DNA of 64,000 nt, taken from NCBI GenBank assembly GCA_964573105.1, contig CAZNIS010000015.1:30276-94275 (forward strand), read 5' to 3'. The DNA is from CAKZSB01 sp964573105 (GTDB lineage: Bacteria; Pseudomonadota; Gammaproteobacteria; Granulosicoccales; Granulosicoccaceae). The number at the start of each line of letters is the position of its first letter. The first letter of the stretch is position 1. The notes under the pieces were generated by a model, which saw only the letters and a list, made by a program, of their open reading frames with translations, was not told the DNA's origin and did not search any database. The position numbers were made by a program, and so were the translations under genes. Positions 33,513 through 41,685 of the stretch are shown in pieces.

Positions 33513-34979
33513 GTGCATCCCATTAATCAAACGGTCAGTGCCCCGGACGAGATCACCGCGCTGGACGCGCTGGATCTGTCGGCCGCCATTGAGGCGAAAA
33601 AATACTCCTGTGTCGAGGTCATGCGCGCCTATCTCGACCGGATCAATGAGGTCAATGATCGCTTCAATGCGATCGTCGCCCTGCAGGATGAAGACGACCT
33701 GCTCAAACAGGCGAAAAAAGCTGATGCAGATCTGGCCAAAGGCAAACGCCACGGCTGGCTGCACGGCATCCCGCAGGCACCCAAGGATCTCGCGCTCACG
33801 CGTGGCATCACCACAACCCGCGGATCGAGCCTTTTCAAGAATTTTGTACCTGACGAAGATACGCTGATTGTCGAGCGCGCCCGCAATGAAGGCGCGATCA
33901 TCATCGGCAAAACCAATACGCCTGAATTTGGCCTCGGCTCACACACCTACAACGCGGTCTACGGTGCGACCGGCAACGCCTGCAATGAAACGCTGTCTGC
34001 AGGTGGCTCGAGTGGCGGTGCGGCGGTGGCACTGGCGCTCAATATGTTGCCGGTGGCCGATGGCAGCGACATGATGGGTTCACTGCGAAATCCGGCCGCG
34101 TTCAACGGCGTCTATGGCTTTCGCCCCAGCGCCGGACGCGTGCCACTGGCACCCGGTATCGATCAGTTCGTACAGCAACTGGGGATCGAGGGGCCCATGG
34201 CCCGCACACCGCAAAACTGCGCACGCCTGCTCGCCACACAGGCCGGCTACTCCATACGCGCGCCATTGTCGCTGGCAGGTGATGGCAGCGAATTCTTGCC
34301 GCTGGCGGATTATCAACCGAAGAAAAGCAAACCACTGAGCGGCGTGCGGATCGGCTGGCTGGGCGATCTGGAGGGCTACCTGCCGATGCAGGAAGGTGTC
34401 ATGGAGCGCTGCACAATCGCTGTTGGGCAACTCGAATCACTCGGTGCCAGCGTCGAGCCGGTCGCCCCCAATTTCGATCCCGCTGTGCTCTGGCACACCT
34501 GGCTTGTCATGCGCTCCGGATTGCAGGGTGGCACTCTGGGCCCATTGATTGAAGATCCAGAAAAACGTGCCATGGTCAAAGAAGCTGTGGTGTGGGAGGC
34601 CAAAAATGCCAAAGAGTCATCATCAGCCGATTTCTTTCAGGCCTCGGTCAACCGCACAAACTTCTATTTGTCGGTAGTAGCAATGTTCGACGATTTCGAT
34701 TTTCTATTGCTGCCGACCGCGCAAGTGTTTCCGTTCGATGTCAACATAGAATGGCCGCAAGACATCAACGGTAAAAAAATGGACACCTATCACCGCTGGA
34801 TGGAAGTAGTACTCACCCCGACCATGTCAGGCCTGCCGGCAATGAACCTGCCGGTTGCCGCCTCCAGCAATGATGGCAACGCTACCGACATGACCGGCGT
34901 GCAACTGATCGGCAAACCGCAGGATGATGTCGCTGCGCTGCGTGCATCAATCGATTTTCACACCGCCTGCAGCGGATAG
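33513..34979 (+). CDS. Amidase signature family hydrolase
   Basis: A 488-residue amidase-signature protein. The Ser-cisSer-Lys triad is visible: Lys in QAPKDLALTRG, the cis-Ser in AGGSSGGAAVALALN and the nucleophilic Ser in GSDMMGSLRNPA. GTG at 33513 is preferred over TTG at 33507, with GAGG upstream. The family hydrolyses amides, nitrile-derived amides or carbamoyl compounds. The class of substrate is not indicated by sequence. The neighbouring hydantoinase remnant and glutamine amidotransferase-like gene suggest an ancestral nitrogen-compound locus. Confidence 0.9.
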   Translation: MHPINQTVSAPDEITALDALDLSAAIEAKKYSCVEVMRAYLDRINEVNDRFNAIVALQDEDDLLKQAKKADADLAKGKRHGWLHGIPQAPKDLALTRGITTTRGSSLFKNFVPDEDTLIVERARNEGAIIIGKTNTPEFGLGSHTYNAVYGATGNACNETLSAGGSSGGAAVALALNMLPVADGSDMMGSLRNPAAFNGVYGFRPSAGRVPLAPGIDQFVQQLGIEGPMARTPQNCARLLATQAGYSIRAPLSLAGDGSEFLPLADYQPKKSKPLSGVRIGWLGDLEGYLPMQEGVMERCTIAVGQLESLGASVEPVAPNFDPAVLWHTWLVMRSGLQGGTLGPLIEDPEKRAMVKEAVVWEAKNAKESSSADFFQASVNRTNFYLSVVAMFDDFDFLLLPTAQVFPFDVNIEWPQDINGKKMDTYHRWMEVVLTPTMSGLPAMNLPVAASSNDGNATDMTGVQLIGKPQDDVAALRASIDFHTACSG

Positions 34980-35047
34980 CGCAAACGTTCACAATACCTG
35001 GATCAGGTGGTCAAGCGACTACGCGTCAATCTGGTGAATTGCTCACG

Positions 35048-35614
35048 TTAGTCATTACCCTCCGGATCCAGATCGCCCTCCTCGTAACCGGACGAACGAT
35101 TGTGTACCCCGGCTGCCGCCACCGCCAGCTTGTTCGCGATCGAACTGCACAGGTAATGCGCCTCGCGCTGATTGAGGTTGCCCGGCAGTGCGTTGGCCGC
35201 TCGGCGTTTGGCGGCCACGAATCTCCTGATCGATGCGCCAGCGACTTTTTCCGTCCCGTCGCGAGCAAGCGCGCGTCCGGCATCGACATTGGTTTTTGAA
35301 ATTTCACCATAGCGACGATGCCTGAAGGTTAAACCTCCCGCATCTTTGCCCAACCAGACTTTGCAACGCGGCAGCAGCGCCGACGCCTGCATATAGAGCA
35401 CATAGGTATCGAGCTGATAACGCTCCTCGCGGCTTAACAAACCTTTGTCGAGCGTGGGTGCGACGCTGCGCTTCATCGTCGTTTGCTGATCTTCGCCGCA
35501 TGGCTGGCTCTGAAACGAGACCCTGCCGTCGGCATCTTCACACTTGTAAATCGATCCCGCCCAACTGCTGCCAGAAAGCACCAGAAGGCCAAACAACGCG
35601 ACTACTTTATCCAT
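35048..35614 (-). CDS. DUF4124-domain exported protein
   Basis: A 188-residue protein with a signal peptide (residues 1-19, LFGLLVLSGSSWAG). The mature N terminus has the DUF4124 signature IYKCEDADGRVSFQSQPC, in which two Cys probably form a disulfide. The remainder is charged with no known fold (CKVWLGKDAGGLTFRHRRY; a second Cys near the end). I choose the ATG at 35614; upstream sequence in frame is unconserved. It converges on the amidase gene, with 68 bases between. Confidence 0.8.
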   Translation of the reverse strand: MDKVVALFGLLVLSGSSWAGSIYKCEDADGRVSFQSQPCGEDQQTTMKRSVAPTLDKGLLSREERYQLDTYVLYMQASALLPRCKVWLGKDAGGLTFRHRRYGEISKTNVDAGRALARDGTEKVAGASIRRFVAAKRRAANALPGNLNQREAHYLCSSIANKLAVAAAGVHNRSSGYEEGDLDPEGND

Positions 35615-35892
35615 ATCACCCGCCACTTCGCTCTTGCGCCATATCCCGCTGCCTCCAACGCCCGGAACATAGTCCGCGCGCAACGGTGGCAACAGGATGC
35701 AAGAGACATGACAACCACCGCAACGCCCAACCCGAGTCACAGATAACGCAAGACTGCGAACGCGGACAGCCGCTCTACCTGGCCCGGAATTCAAACGGCC
35801 CAACGCTGATCGATGCAGTACACTAGTGCCCACTCAGTCTTGCCAACGACCAGACTATTTCCCAATCGGGCACTACAATTCGGATCCGCATC

Positions 35893-37299
35893 ATGAGCCG
35901 CACACGTCGCCGTCGACGCAATACCGACAAGCCAGCCAGGGTCCCGCTGCCACAACTGGATCGCCGAGTGCTGCGCAATCGATTTGCACCGGTTGAACCA
36001 CTCGACGATGAACAGATCAGCCTGATCCACGAGGCGAGCATGACGTTGCTCGAAGATCAGGGCATTGAAGTCATGGGCGACATGGCGCTGCAAATGTTCC
36101 GGCAGGCCGGCGCCGAGGTAGACGATGACGGCATCGTACGCATCGATCGTGATCTGCTGATGCAGACCATCGCAAGCGCACCCGAAACTTTCACCATGCA
36201 CAGTCGCAACCCTGACAATGCACTCGAGGTTGGCGGCAATGTCGTTAACTTCGGCATGGTATCCGGCCCACCCAACGTGCATGACAACATCAACGGCCGG
36301 CGCATGGGCAACATCGCTGATTTCGAAAACCTGGTGCGTTTCGGCCAGTTCTTCAACGTGATCACTTTTTTCGGCAATCAGGCCACCGCACCCACCGACC
36401 TGCCGGTCAACACCCGCCATTTAGACACCCTGATGGCGAGTATCACACTGTCAGACAAACCCTTCTTCTCCACCGGCATCGGCGGCGGGCGCTCGCTCGA
36501 TGCAATCAATATGTGTGCGATTGCGCTGGGTGTGAGCGTAGAGGAATTGGCCAATACGCCCAGCGCCATGACCAATATCAATATCAATTCGCCGCGCAAA
36601 CTCGACGACAGCATGGCCTACGGCGCAATGCAGATGGCAGCCTGCGGCCAGGCCGTGTCTGTGACCCCTTTTACCCTGATGGGTGCAATGACACCGGCTA
36701 CATTGGCCGGTGCTCTGGTGCAGCAAAACGCGGAAGCCCTGCTGGGCATCGCATTGCTGCAACTGACACGCCCCGGCGCACTAACCATTTACGGTGGCTT
36801 CACCTCCAACGTCGATATGCGCTCCGGTGCACCGGCTTTCGGCACACCGGAAAATGCACTGGCGAATCTGGCTGGCGGGCAACTCGCCCGCTACTACAAA
36901 CTGCCACACCGCACCAGCGCCTGCAACGCGTCTAACGCCGTAGACGCACAAGCCACCTATGAAACCCAAATGGCCCTGTGGGGTGCAGTGATGGGTCANN
37001 NNNNNNNNNNNNNNNNNNNNNNNNNNNNNNNNNNNNNNNNNNNNNNNNNNNNNNNNNNNNNNNNNNNNNNNNNNNNNNNNNNNNNNNNNNNNNNNNNNTG
37101 GCAGAACCACGAAAGCTGGACCACCGCCGGCGCGAAAGACAGCACCCAGCGGGCAACCGAGATCTGGCCAAAAATACTGCAGGAGTTTGAAGCACCACCA
37201 CTGGATGCGGCGATACGAGAGGAGCTTGAAGCTTATGTCGCAAAGCGCAAGGAGGCGCTCGGCAAAGATGAGCCGATGCTGGAGCCGGAGCTGGGATAA
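35893..37299 (+). CDS. MttB-family trimethylamine/betaine methyltransferase, interrupted by assembly gap
   Basis: Non-pyrrolysine member of the trimethylamine methyltransferase (MttB) superfamily, which transfers methyl groups from quaternary or tertiary amines to a corrinoid protein. The frame is open on both sides of the N run, and the region corresponding to the pyrrolysine site (near SACNASNAVDAQATYE) reads as sense codons. Recognisable parts are MTPATLAGALVQQNAEALLGI, YGGFTSNVDMRSGAPAFGTPE and the end SWTTAGAKDSTQRATEIWPKIL. Family members are about 500 residues; here about 434 are visible, so the real gap is longer than 100 bases. No corrinoid protein or reactivase gene is adjacent. Confidence 0.85.
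   Translation: MSRTRRRRRNTDKPARVPLPQLDRRVLRNRFAPVEPLDDEQISLIHEASMTLLEDQGIEVMGDMALQMFRQAGAEVDDDGIVRIDRDLLMQTIASAPETFTMHSRNPDNALEVGGNVVNFGMVSGPPNVHDNINGRRMGNIADFENLVRFGQFFNVITFFGNQATAPTDLPVNTRHLDTLMASITLSDKPFFSTGIGGGRSLDAINMCAIALGVSVEELANTPSAMTNININSPRKLDDSMAYGAMQMAACGQAVSVTPFTLMGAMTPATLAGALVQQNAEALLGIALLQLTRPGALTIYGGFTSNVDMRSGAPAFGTPENALANLAGGQLARYYKLPHRTSACNASNAVDAQATYETQMALWGAVMGXXXXXXXXXXXXXXXXXXXXXXXXXXXXXXXXXXWQNHESWTTAGAKDSTQRATEIWPKILQEFEAPPLDAAIREELEAYVAKRKEALGKDEPMLEPELG
36999..37098. other. Assembly gap of exactly 100 N
   Basis: One hundred consecutive undetermined bases, the conventional placeholder for a scaffold join of unknown length. It falls inside the MttB-family gene. By comparison with the length of family members the missing stretch is probably about 250-260 bases, not 100. 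Confidence 0.97.
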
Positions 37300-37327
37300 T
37301 TGTGTCGGCAATAAAACAACGCAGTTG

Positions 37328-37350
37328 CACCCGGCCTGCGCGGCCGGGTG
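37328..37350. terminator. GC-rich hairpin downstream of the MttB-family gene
   Basis: CACCCGGCC (37328-37336) and GGCCGGGTG (37342-37350) form a perfect 9-bp stem around a TGCGC loop, between convergent genes ending at 37299 and 37373. No T run follows on either strand, so it may be a Rho-assisted or mRNA-end structure. Confidence 0.5.
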
Positions 37351-37372
37351 AAGCATGAAGTTATACCTGACG

Positions 37373-38185
37373 TCAGAACGACTCCTGCAATTCAGACACG
37401 AGCGCCACACCCAACGCGGCCCCACCCTCGTGAAAAGCTGCACGCAAGCCGCTCCACATCGCATCACAAAAAACCGTGGCTTCCGGCTGGATTGAATAGG
37501 CGATCATCTGCTCCAGATCGGCATCTGACAATGACTCATACATAAACCCGAGCGTCGCATGATATTCATCAATCATGTTGGCGCGCTCGCCCTGCATATC
37601 CATCGAAACCATTTGCCGCACCTCTTCAAGTGCCATCGGCATACCCATGCTGCTCATCATCGAGTGACCCATGATCGCTGCCGTATCTATCGCCAGATCC
37701 ATCGCGTTGTCCGATCCCATCACCACCTGATCGAGCTTTTCAATCAAGGCGCGACGCTTGTCAGTCATCTCGGGTCGCTCGCCGCGGGTGACGCGTTGAT
37801 CGATCGCCCACTGATCTGACAAATGGGCCGCAGCGACGCGCTGACCTACCGGTGTCTCGTACCATGCGAGCAAACCGCTGATCTCCTGCTGACTCAATCG
37901 GTCACGCAGCTCGCCGATGATCGAGCGTTCAAACAGAGATGCAGTCAGACTACTCTGCAAGGAACGACTGACGATGCGTGCAATCTGCGGATCACCTATT
38001 TGCGCTTCCAGATGCTCCTGGCCCATCTCGGTAGAAACCATCTGTGACATGGCTTCAATAGAATTCGACACGCCACTGAGATCTATCAGTTTGTCGAAAT
38101 CATCACTCGACGAATCGGCAAACGCCAGCGGACCACTTAGAGTAAAAACAAGCGCAAGGGCGGGGACTTTTAACTTTCTCAACAC
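37373..38185 (-). CDS. DUF2059-domain exported protein
   Basis: A 270-residue protein with a signal peptide (VPALALVFTLSGPLAFADS). A DUF2059 module is visible at FERSIIGELRDRLSQQEISGLLAWYETPVGQRV, and a second, more divergent copy appears later (MIDEYHATLGFMYESLSDADLEQMIAYS). The best start is GTG at 38185, which has a consensus GGGAGG 5-6 bases upstream; an earlier in-frame ATG lacks one. The family has no known biochemical role. It follows a nucleotide cyclase by about 300 bases on the same strand. Confidence 0.82.
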   Translation of the reverse strand: MLRKLKVPALALVFTLSGPLAFADSSSDDFDKLIDLSGVSNSIEAMSQMVSTEMGQEHLEAQIGDPQIARIVSRSLQSSLTASLFERSIIGELRDRLSQQEISGLLAWYETPVGQRVAAAHLSDQWAIDQRVTRGERPEMTDKRRALIEKLDQVVMGSDNAMDLAIDTAAIMGHSMMSSMGMPMALEEVRQMVSMDMQGERANMIDEYHATLGFMYESLSDADLEQMIAYSIQPEATVFCDAMWSGLRAAFHEGGAALGVALVSELQESF

Positions 38186-38482
38186 AATAAACCTCCCGAT
38201 ACTACTGTTGTGAGCCAAAACGGGGCTGACGATACGAACGGTCGGCACATCAAAAAACGGGCTACTACTCTCACCCCTGATTCGGCAATTATTTTTGTTT
38301 TTGGCAACGAGCAGATAACTCGTCAGGGCGGGGCATCGGCACAGCGCGAAGTTACTTGATAAAAAACAGGTAAAGAATGCCGGTAACGCCTAACGTTGCA
38401 CGTAAACCTCACCAGGATCAGGCAAACGCGATGTCCTGATCCTGATCGATGGTTGCCGTCAACCGTCTGCGCTCCTATCCAA
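38186..38482. other. Intergenic region with a 9-bp inverted repeat
   Basis: Nearly 300 bases between the nucleotide cyclase and the DUF2059 gene. AGGATCAGG (38414-38422) and CCTGATCCT (38435-38443) form a 9-bp perfect stem with a 12-base loop, about 40 bases after the cyclase stop on the minus strand. No T run follows. The remaining sequence is AT-richer and probably carries the DUF2059 promoter. Confidence 0.45.
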
Positions 38483-39724
38483 TCAACAAGCCACTGTCGC
38501 CAGTGAATCATCGCTAACGCCATACACCCGCAGCGATCGACCGGAGCCTCTCACCGGCTGCTCGCCGAGATCGGCGGTACTGACATCGACCCGGTTAGCC
38601 ACAGCACCGCTGAGCAACACAGAGTGACCCAGGTGTTTGGTCATCTCCTCGATGCGGGCGACTTCGTTGGCAGCCTCACCGACGACCGAAAACTCCAGGC
38701 GCTCGGGCGCACCGATATTGCCGAAAAGCACTTCGCCGTAGTGCAGTGCAACCCCGTAGGACAACTCATCCTTGCCGACTGCCACGCGCTCGCGATTAAC
38801 CGACTTCATCTTGGCTGACGCCAGCGCCAGTGCGCGAGTCGCCTGGCTCATCGCCAGATGCTCGTCCTGATCGTCCCACACTGGAAAAATGGCGAGCACC
38901 GCATCGCCGATAAACCGCAGCACCTCTCCGCCCGACTCCAACACCGCGCCTGCCGTGCAGGAGAAGTAGTCGTTGATATCGTTCAGAAACTCCCGCCCAT
39001 CGACTTTCGAGGCGAGTTCAGTTGAGCCGCGCATGTCGCTGTACCAGATCACCGCATTGACAGACTCGACGTCGCCGCGCTTGATGCGCCCACTCAGGAC
39101 CTGGCGGCCGGCGTCCGCACCGAGATAGGTATGCAGAATGTTGTCTGTCATCTGGGACTTCATCTGCAGCTTGCAAACGACGGCCGACGCGAGCTCAACT
39201 TCGCGCAGCGCCGCCAGTCGCGCGGACGTAAATCCACCAGGCAGGCTGGTACACCAGGATCCCGCCAACCCCTCCGGCGAATCGTCGATATCCTCAATCG
39301 ACTCAAATGCGTGCAGGTAGCCTCGATAATCGGTGTAGCCGGCCTGCGCGAATTCCTCGAGCACGGGCATATCGAGCAGCGCCTCAGGGCCGGCCAGATG
39401 GCGGCGCATCTCCAGCACGCCGTGACTGATCATGAAATAGAACGGGCTGCGCACCCAGCCATCGGCATCCGGGGCGTGAGCGTAATAGCGGGTTTCGGTG
39501 GATTCGGCGTACACCCAGGTGTGCGACAGCGCCTTGAACAGCGGATGTAACGTGCTAACGGTTATGTGTGCCCGGGAAATCCCCAGACCGGCGGCCGCCA
39601 TCTCATTGCAAGCGGCATCAAACAGACGATTGAGATCCGGCTCGACCAGCGAGCGTCTCAACAGATTGCCTATGATAGTTGACACATCCACTGATTGCGC
39701 AGTCGTCAGATCGGCTTGTGCCAT
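38483..39724 (-). CDS. Class III adenylate/guanylate cyclase with an unidentified N-terminal domain
   Basis: A 413-residue protein producing a cyclic nucleotide. The C-terminal catalytic domain has VIWYSDMRGSTELA (first metal Asp), GGEVLRFIGDAVLAIFP (second metal Asp), the GYGVALHYGEVLFGNIG-type loop (seen as SYGVALHYGEVLFGNIG) and EFSVVGEAANEVARIE with the Asn/Arg catalytic pair context. The first 220 residues contain no domain I recognise (FKALSHTWVYAESTETRYYAH, MISHGVLEMRRHLAGPEALLD) and may sense a signal. The ATG at 39724 has GGAAGGGAG a few bases upstream. Substrate specificity is not deduced. Confidence 0.88.
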   Translation of the reverse strand: MAQADLTTAQSVDVSTIIGNLLRRSLVEPDLNRLFDAACNEMAAAGLGISRAHITVSTLHPLFKALSHTWVYAESTETRYYAHAPDADGWVRSPFYFMISHGVLEMRRHLAGPEALLDMPVLEEFAQAGYTDYRGYLHAFESIEDIDDSPEGLAGSWCTSLPGGFTSARLAALREVELASAVVCKLQMKSQMTDNILHTYLGADAGRQVLSGRIKRGDVESVNAVIWYSDMRGSTELASKVDGREFLNDINDYFSCTAGAVLESGGEVLRFIGDAVLAIFPVWDDQDEHLAMSQATRALALASAKMKSVNRERVAVGKDELSYGVALHYGEVLFGNIGAPERLEFSVVGEAANEVARIEEMTKHLGHSVLLSGAVANRVDVSTADLGEQPVRGSGRSLRVYGVSDDSLATVAC

Positions 39725-39859
39725 GCTCCCTTCCCTTCTTCCGAATAACCGCATGTTACCGGCTTGCCAAACGATCCACAGTTTTTCTGCTCAATCCTGC
39801 AATCGGGCCAGGCAGCACTGGGCGGCGTGGCATGAATCGTCTATAGTCCGCGCAACGTC

Positions 39860-39875
39860 ATTAAATATTTTTAAT
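39860..39875. promoter_or_regulatory. AT-rich palindrome upstream of the CysD fusion gene
   Basis: ATTAAA (39860-39865) and TTTAAT (39870-39875) are inverted around TATT, 22 bases before the fusion-gene ATG at 39898, in a divergent intergenic region that is otherwise GC-rich. It is a candidate promoter or binding site for the HTH domain encoded immediately downstream, or for a sulfur regulator. Confidence 0.35.
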
Positions 39876-39897
39876 TCTTTAATAGCAACTACAGCTC

Positions 39898-41685
39898 ATG
39901 CCAGGCCGGCCCGACAAAACAGACGAACTCAACCTGCGCCGCCGGCGCGCGGTAGAGATGCGCATTGCTGGCGCTACACTCGCCGACATTACTGCCGAGG
40001 TCGACCTGTCCGCCCCCACGATTATCGCAGCCCACAAAGCCTGGCAATCCGGCGGGTGGGAGGCGGTCGACACACGCCCCCGCGGCAGACCAAAAGCCGG
40101 TTCGGCAGGGCTCTCTGCGACTGAAAAGGATCGATTGCACGCGATGCTCGGGCAAGCGCCCGATGCAAATACCGCGCTTTGGAGTATCGAGGCAATCCGC
40201 CACTGGCTGACGAAGGCACGCCGGATCGAACTCAGCCCGTCGTCGGTTGCAAGCATGCTCGCCGGCTGGCAGCTCAGCCCGGTCAATCACTTTGCCAAAG
40301 CCCGATCAGCCAGCGCCGACAGCGATCTTGGCCGCTGGATGCAACAGACCTACCCCACAATAGTCCACCGATCCCGTGCGCGCGGTGCTGCCATTTTCTG
40401 GCTCGGCCGCCAACGCCCGAGCGATGCGCAGACACCGGCACTGATCTACGCACACAGCCCGCGCGGCAAACAGTTCTGGCTGCCTGCCGGCGCCAACACA
40501 GACAGCACCAACCTGCTGGATTTTCTCAACCGTCTGCACACAGTCGCCGGACAACCGCTCACGATTATCGCGAGCGACATCGCTCTCGAGCACGCCAGTG
40601 AGTTGCAAAACTGGCAGGCCGTGCGACATGACGAGATCCAGATCTATACCGCCAGACAGCCGCTGGATGAGCAATCACCGGCACCACCGCACACCGATCC
40701 GGCGGCAGAATCAAGCAAACACCCACGCACCGAGCAATCGGAATCACCATCAATCATTTCACTAGCGAGTAACCCAGGCAATTCCATGAATCTGACTCAT
40801 CTGCAACGGCTGGAAGCCGAGAGCATTCACATCATGCGAGAGGTGGTCGCAGAGACCGACAATCCAGTGATGCTGTATTCAGTTGGCAAGGACAGCAACG
40901 TGATGTTGCGACTCGCGCAAAAAGCTTTCTACCCGGCACCGCTGCCATTCCCGCTGCTGCACATCGACACCGGCTGGAAATTTCGCGAGCTGATCGAATT
41001 TCGCGACCAACTGGCCAAAGATCAGAATCTGGATCTGATCATCCACACCAACCCGGATGGCGTCGCCAAGGGCGTCAATCCTTTCAGCCACGGCTCGGCA
41101 CTGCACACCAGCATCATGAAAACCGAGGCACTGCGACAAGCCATGGATCAGCATCGCTTCGATGCCGCCTTCGGTGGCGCGCGACGCGACGAGGAGGCCG
41201 CCCGCGCCAAGGAGCGGGTATTTTCCTTTCGCGACAGCCAGCACCGATGGGACCCGAAAAACCAGCGCCCGGAACTGTGGAACCTTTACAACAGCAAAGT
41301 AGCTCAGGGTGAATCCATTCGCGTGTTTCCACTATCAAACTGGACTGAACTCGACATCTGGCACTACATCTACCGCGAAGAGATCGCACTGCCATCACTC
41401 TATTATTCAGCCGAGCGTCCCGTCGTCGAACGTGATAGCAAATTGATTATGGTTGACGACGAGCGCCTGCCAATGAACGACGGGGAAGTGCCGCAATTGC
41501 GCAACGTGCGCTTTCGCACCACCGGCTGCTATCCATTGACCGGAGCACTGGAGTCTGACGCCACCAGCATCCCGCAAATCATGGAAGAACTGCTGCACGC
41601 CACCACCTCCGAACGCCTCGGCCGCACCATAGACAGTGATCAGGCCGCCTCGATGGAACGCAAGAAACAAGAGGGCTATTTCTAG
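39898..41685 (+). CDS. cysD: Sulfate adenylyltransferase subunit 2 (CysD) with an in-frame N-terminal IS630-transposase-like extension
   Basis: A single open frame of 595 codons. Residues 297-595 are CysD: LYSVGKDSNVMLRLAQKAFYP, PLLHIDTGWKFRE, GGARRDEEAARAKERVFSFRD, and the length equals normal CysD. Residues 1-296 are unrelated to sulfur metabolism: a homeodomain-like helix-turn-helix at about 10-60 (ADITAEVDLSAPTIIAAHKAW), a PRGRPK hook, a winged-helix at 93-130 (LWSIEAIRHWLTKARRI, LSPSSVASMLAGW), then a decayed DDE-like domain (about 150-265) with FWLGRQR where a catalytic Asp-Glu is expected and IIASDIALEHASEL for the second Asp; the final Glu region is absent. A low-complexity linker (EQSPAPPHTDPAAES) joins it to CysD. 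An internal ATG at 40786 with weak upstream AGG could start CysD alone. The CysD assignment is secure, the transposase-like assignment fair. Confidence 0.85.
   Translation: MPGRPDKTDELNLRRRRAVEMRIAGATLADITAEVDLSAPTIIAAHKAWQSGGWEAVDTRPRGRPKAGSAGLSATEKDRLHAMLGQAPDANTALWSIEAIRHWLTKARRIELSPSSVASMLAGWQLSPVNHFAKARSASADSDLGRWMQQTYPTIVHRSRARGAAIFWLGRQRPSDAQTPALIYAHSPRGKQFWLPAGANTDSTNLLDFLNRLHTVAGQPLTIIASDIALEHASELQNWQAVRHDEIQIYTARQPLDEQSPAPPHTDPAAESSKHPRTEQSESPSIISLASNPGNSMNLTHLQRLEAESIHIMREVVAETDNPVMLYSVGKDSNVMLRLAQKAFYPAPLPFPLLHIDTGWKFRELIEFRDQLAKDQNLDLIIHTNPDGVAKGVNPFSHGSALHTSIMKTEALRQAMDQHRFDAAFGGARRDEEAARAKERVFSFRDSQHRWDPKNQRPELWNLYNSKVAQGESIRVFPLSNWTELDIWHYIYREEIALPSLYYSAERPVVERDSKLIMVDDERLPMNDGEVPQLRNVRFRTTGCYPLTGALESDATSIPQIMEELLHATTSERLGRTIDSDQAASMERKKQEGYF

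Noticed and set aside
39898..40785. A complete IS630 insertion sequence before cysD
   Set aside because: The DDE domain is decayed, the gene lacks its end, and no terminal inverted repeats or target duplication were seen; it is an in-frame extension of CysD instead.
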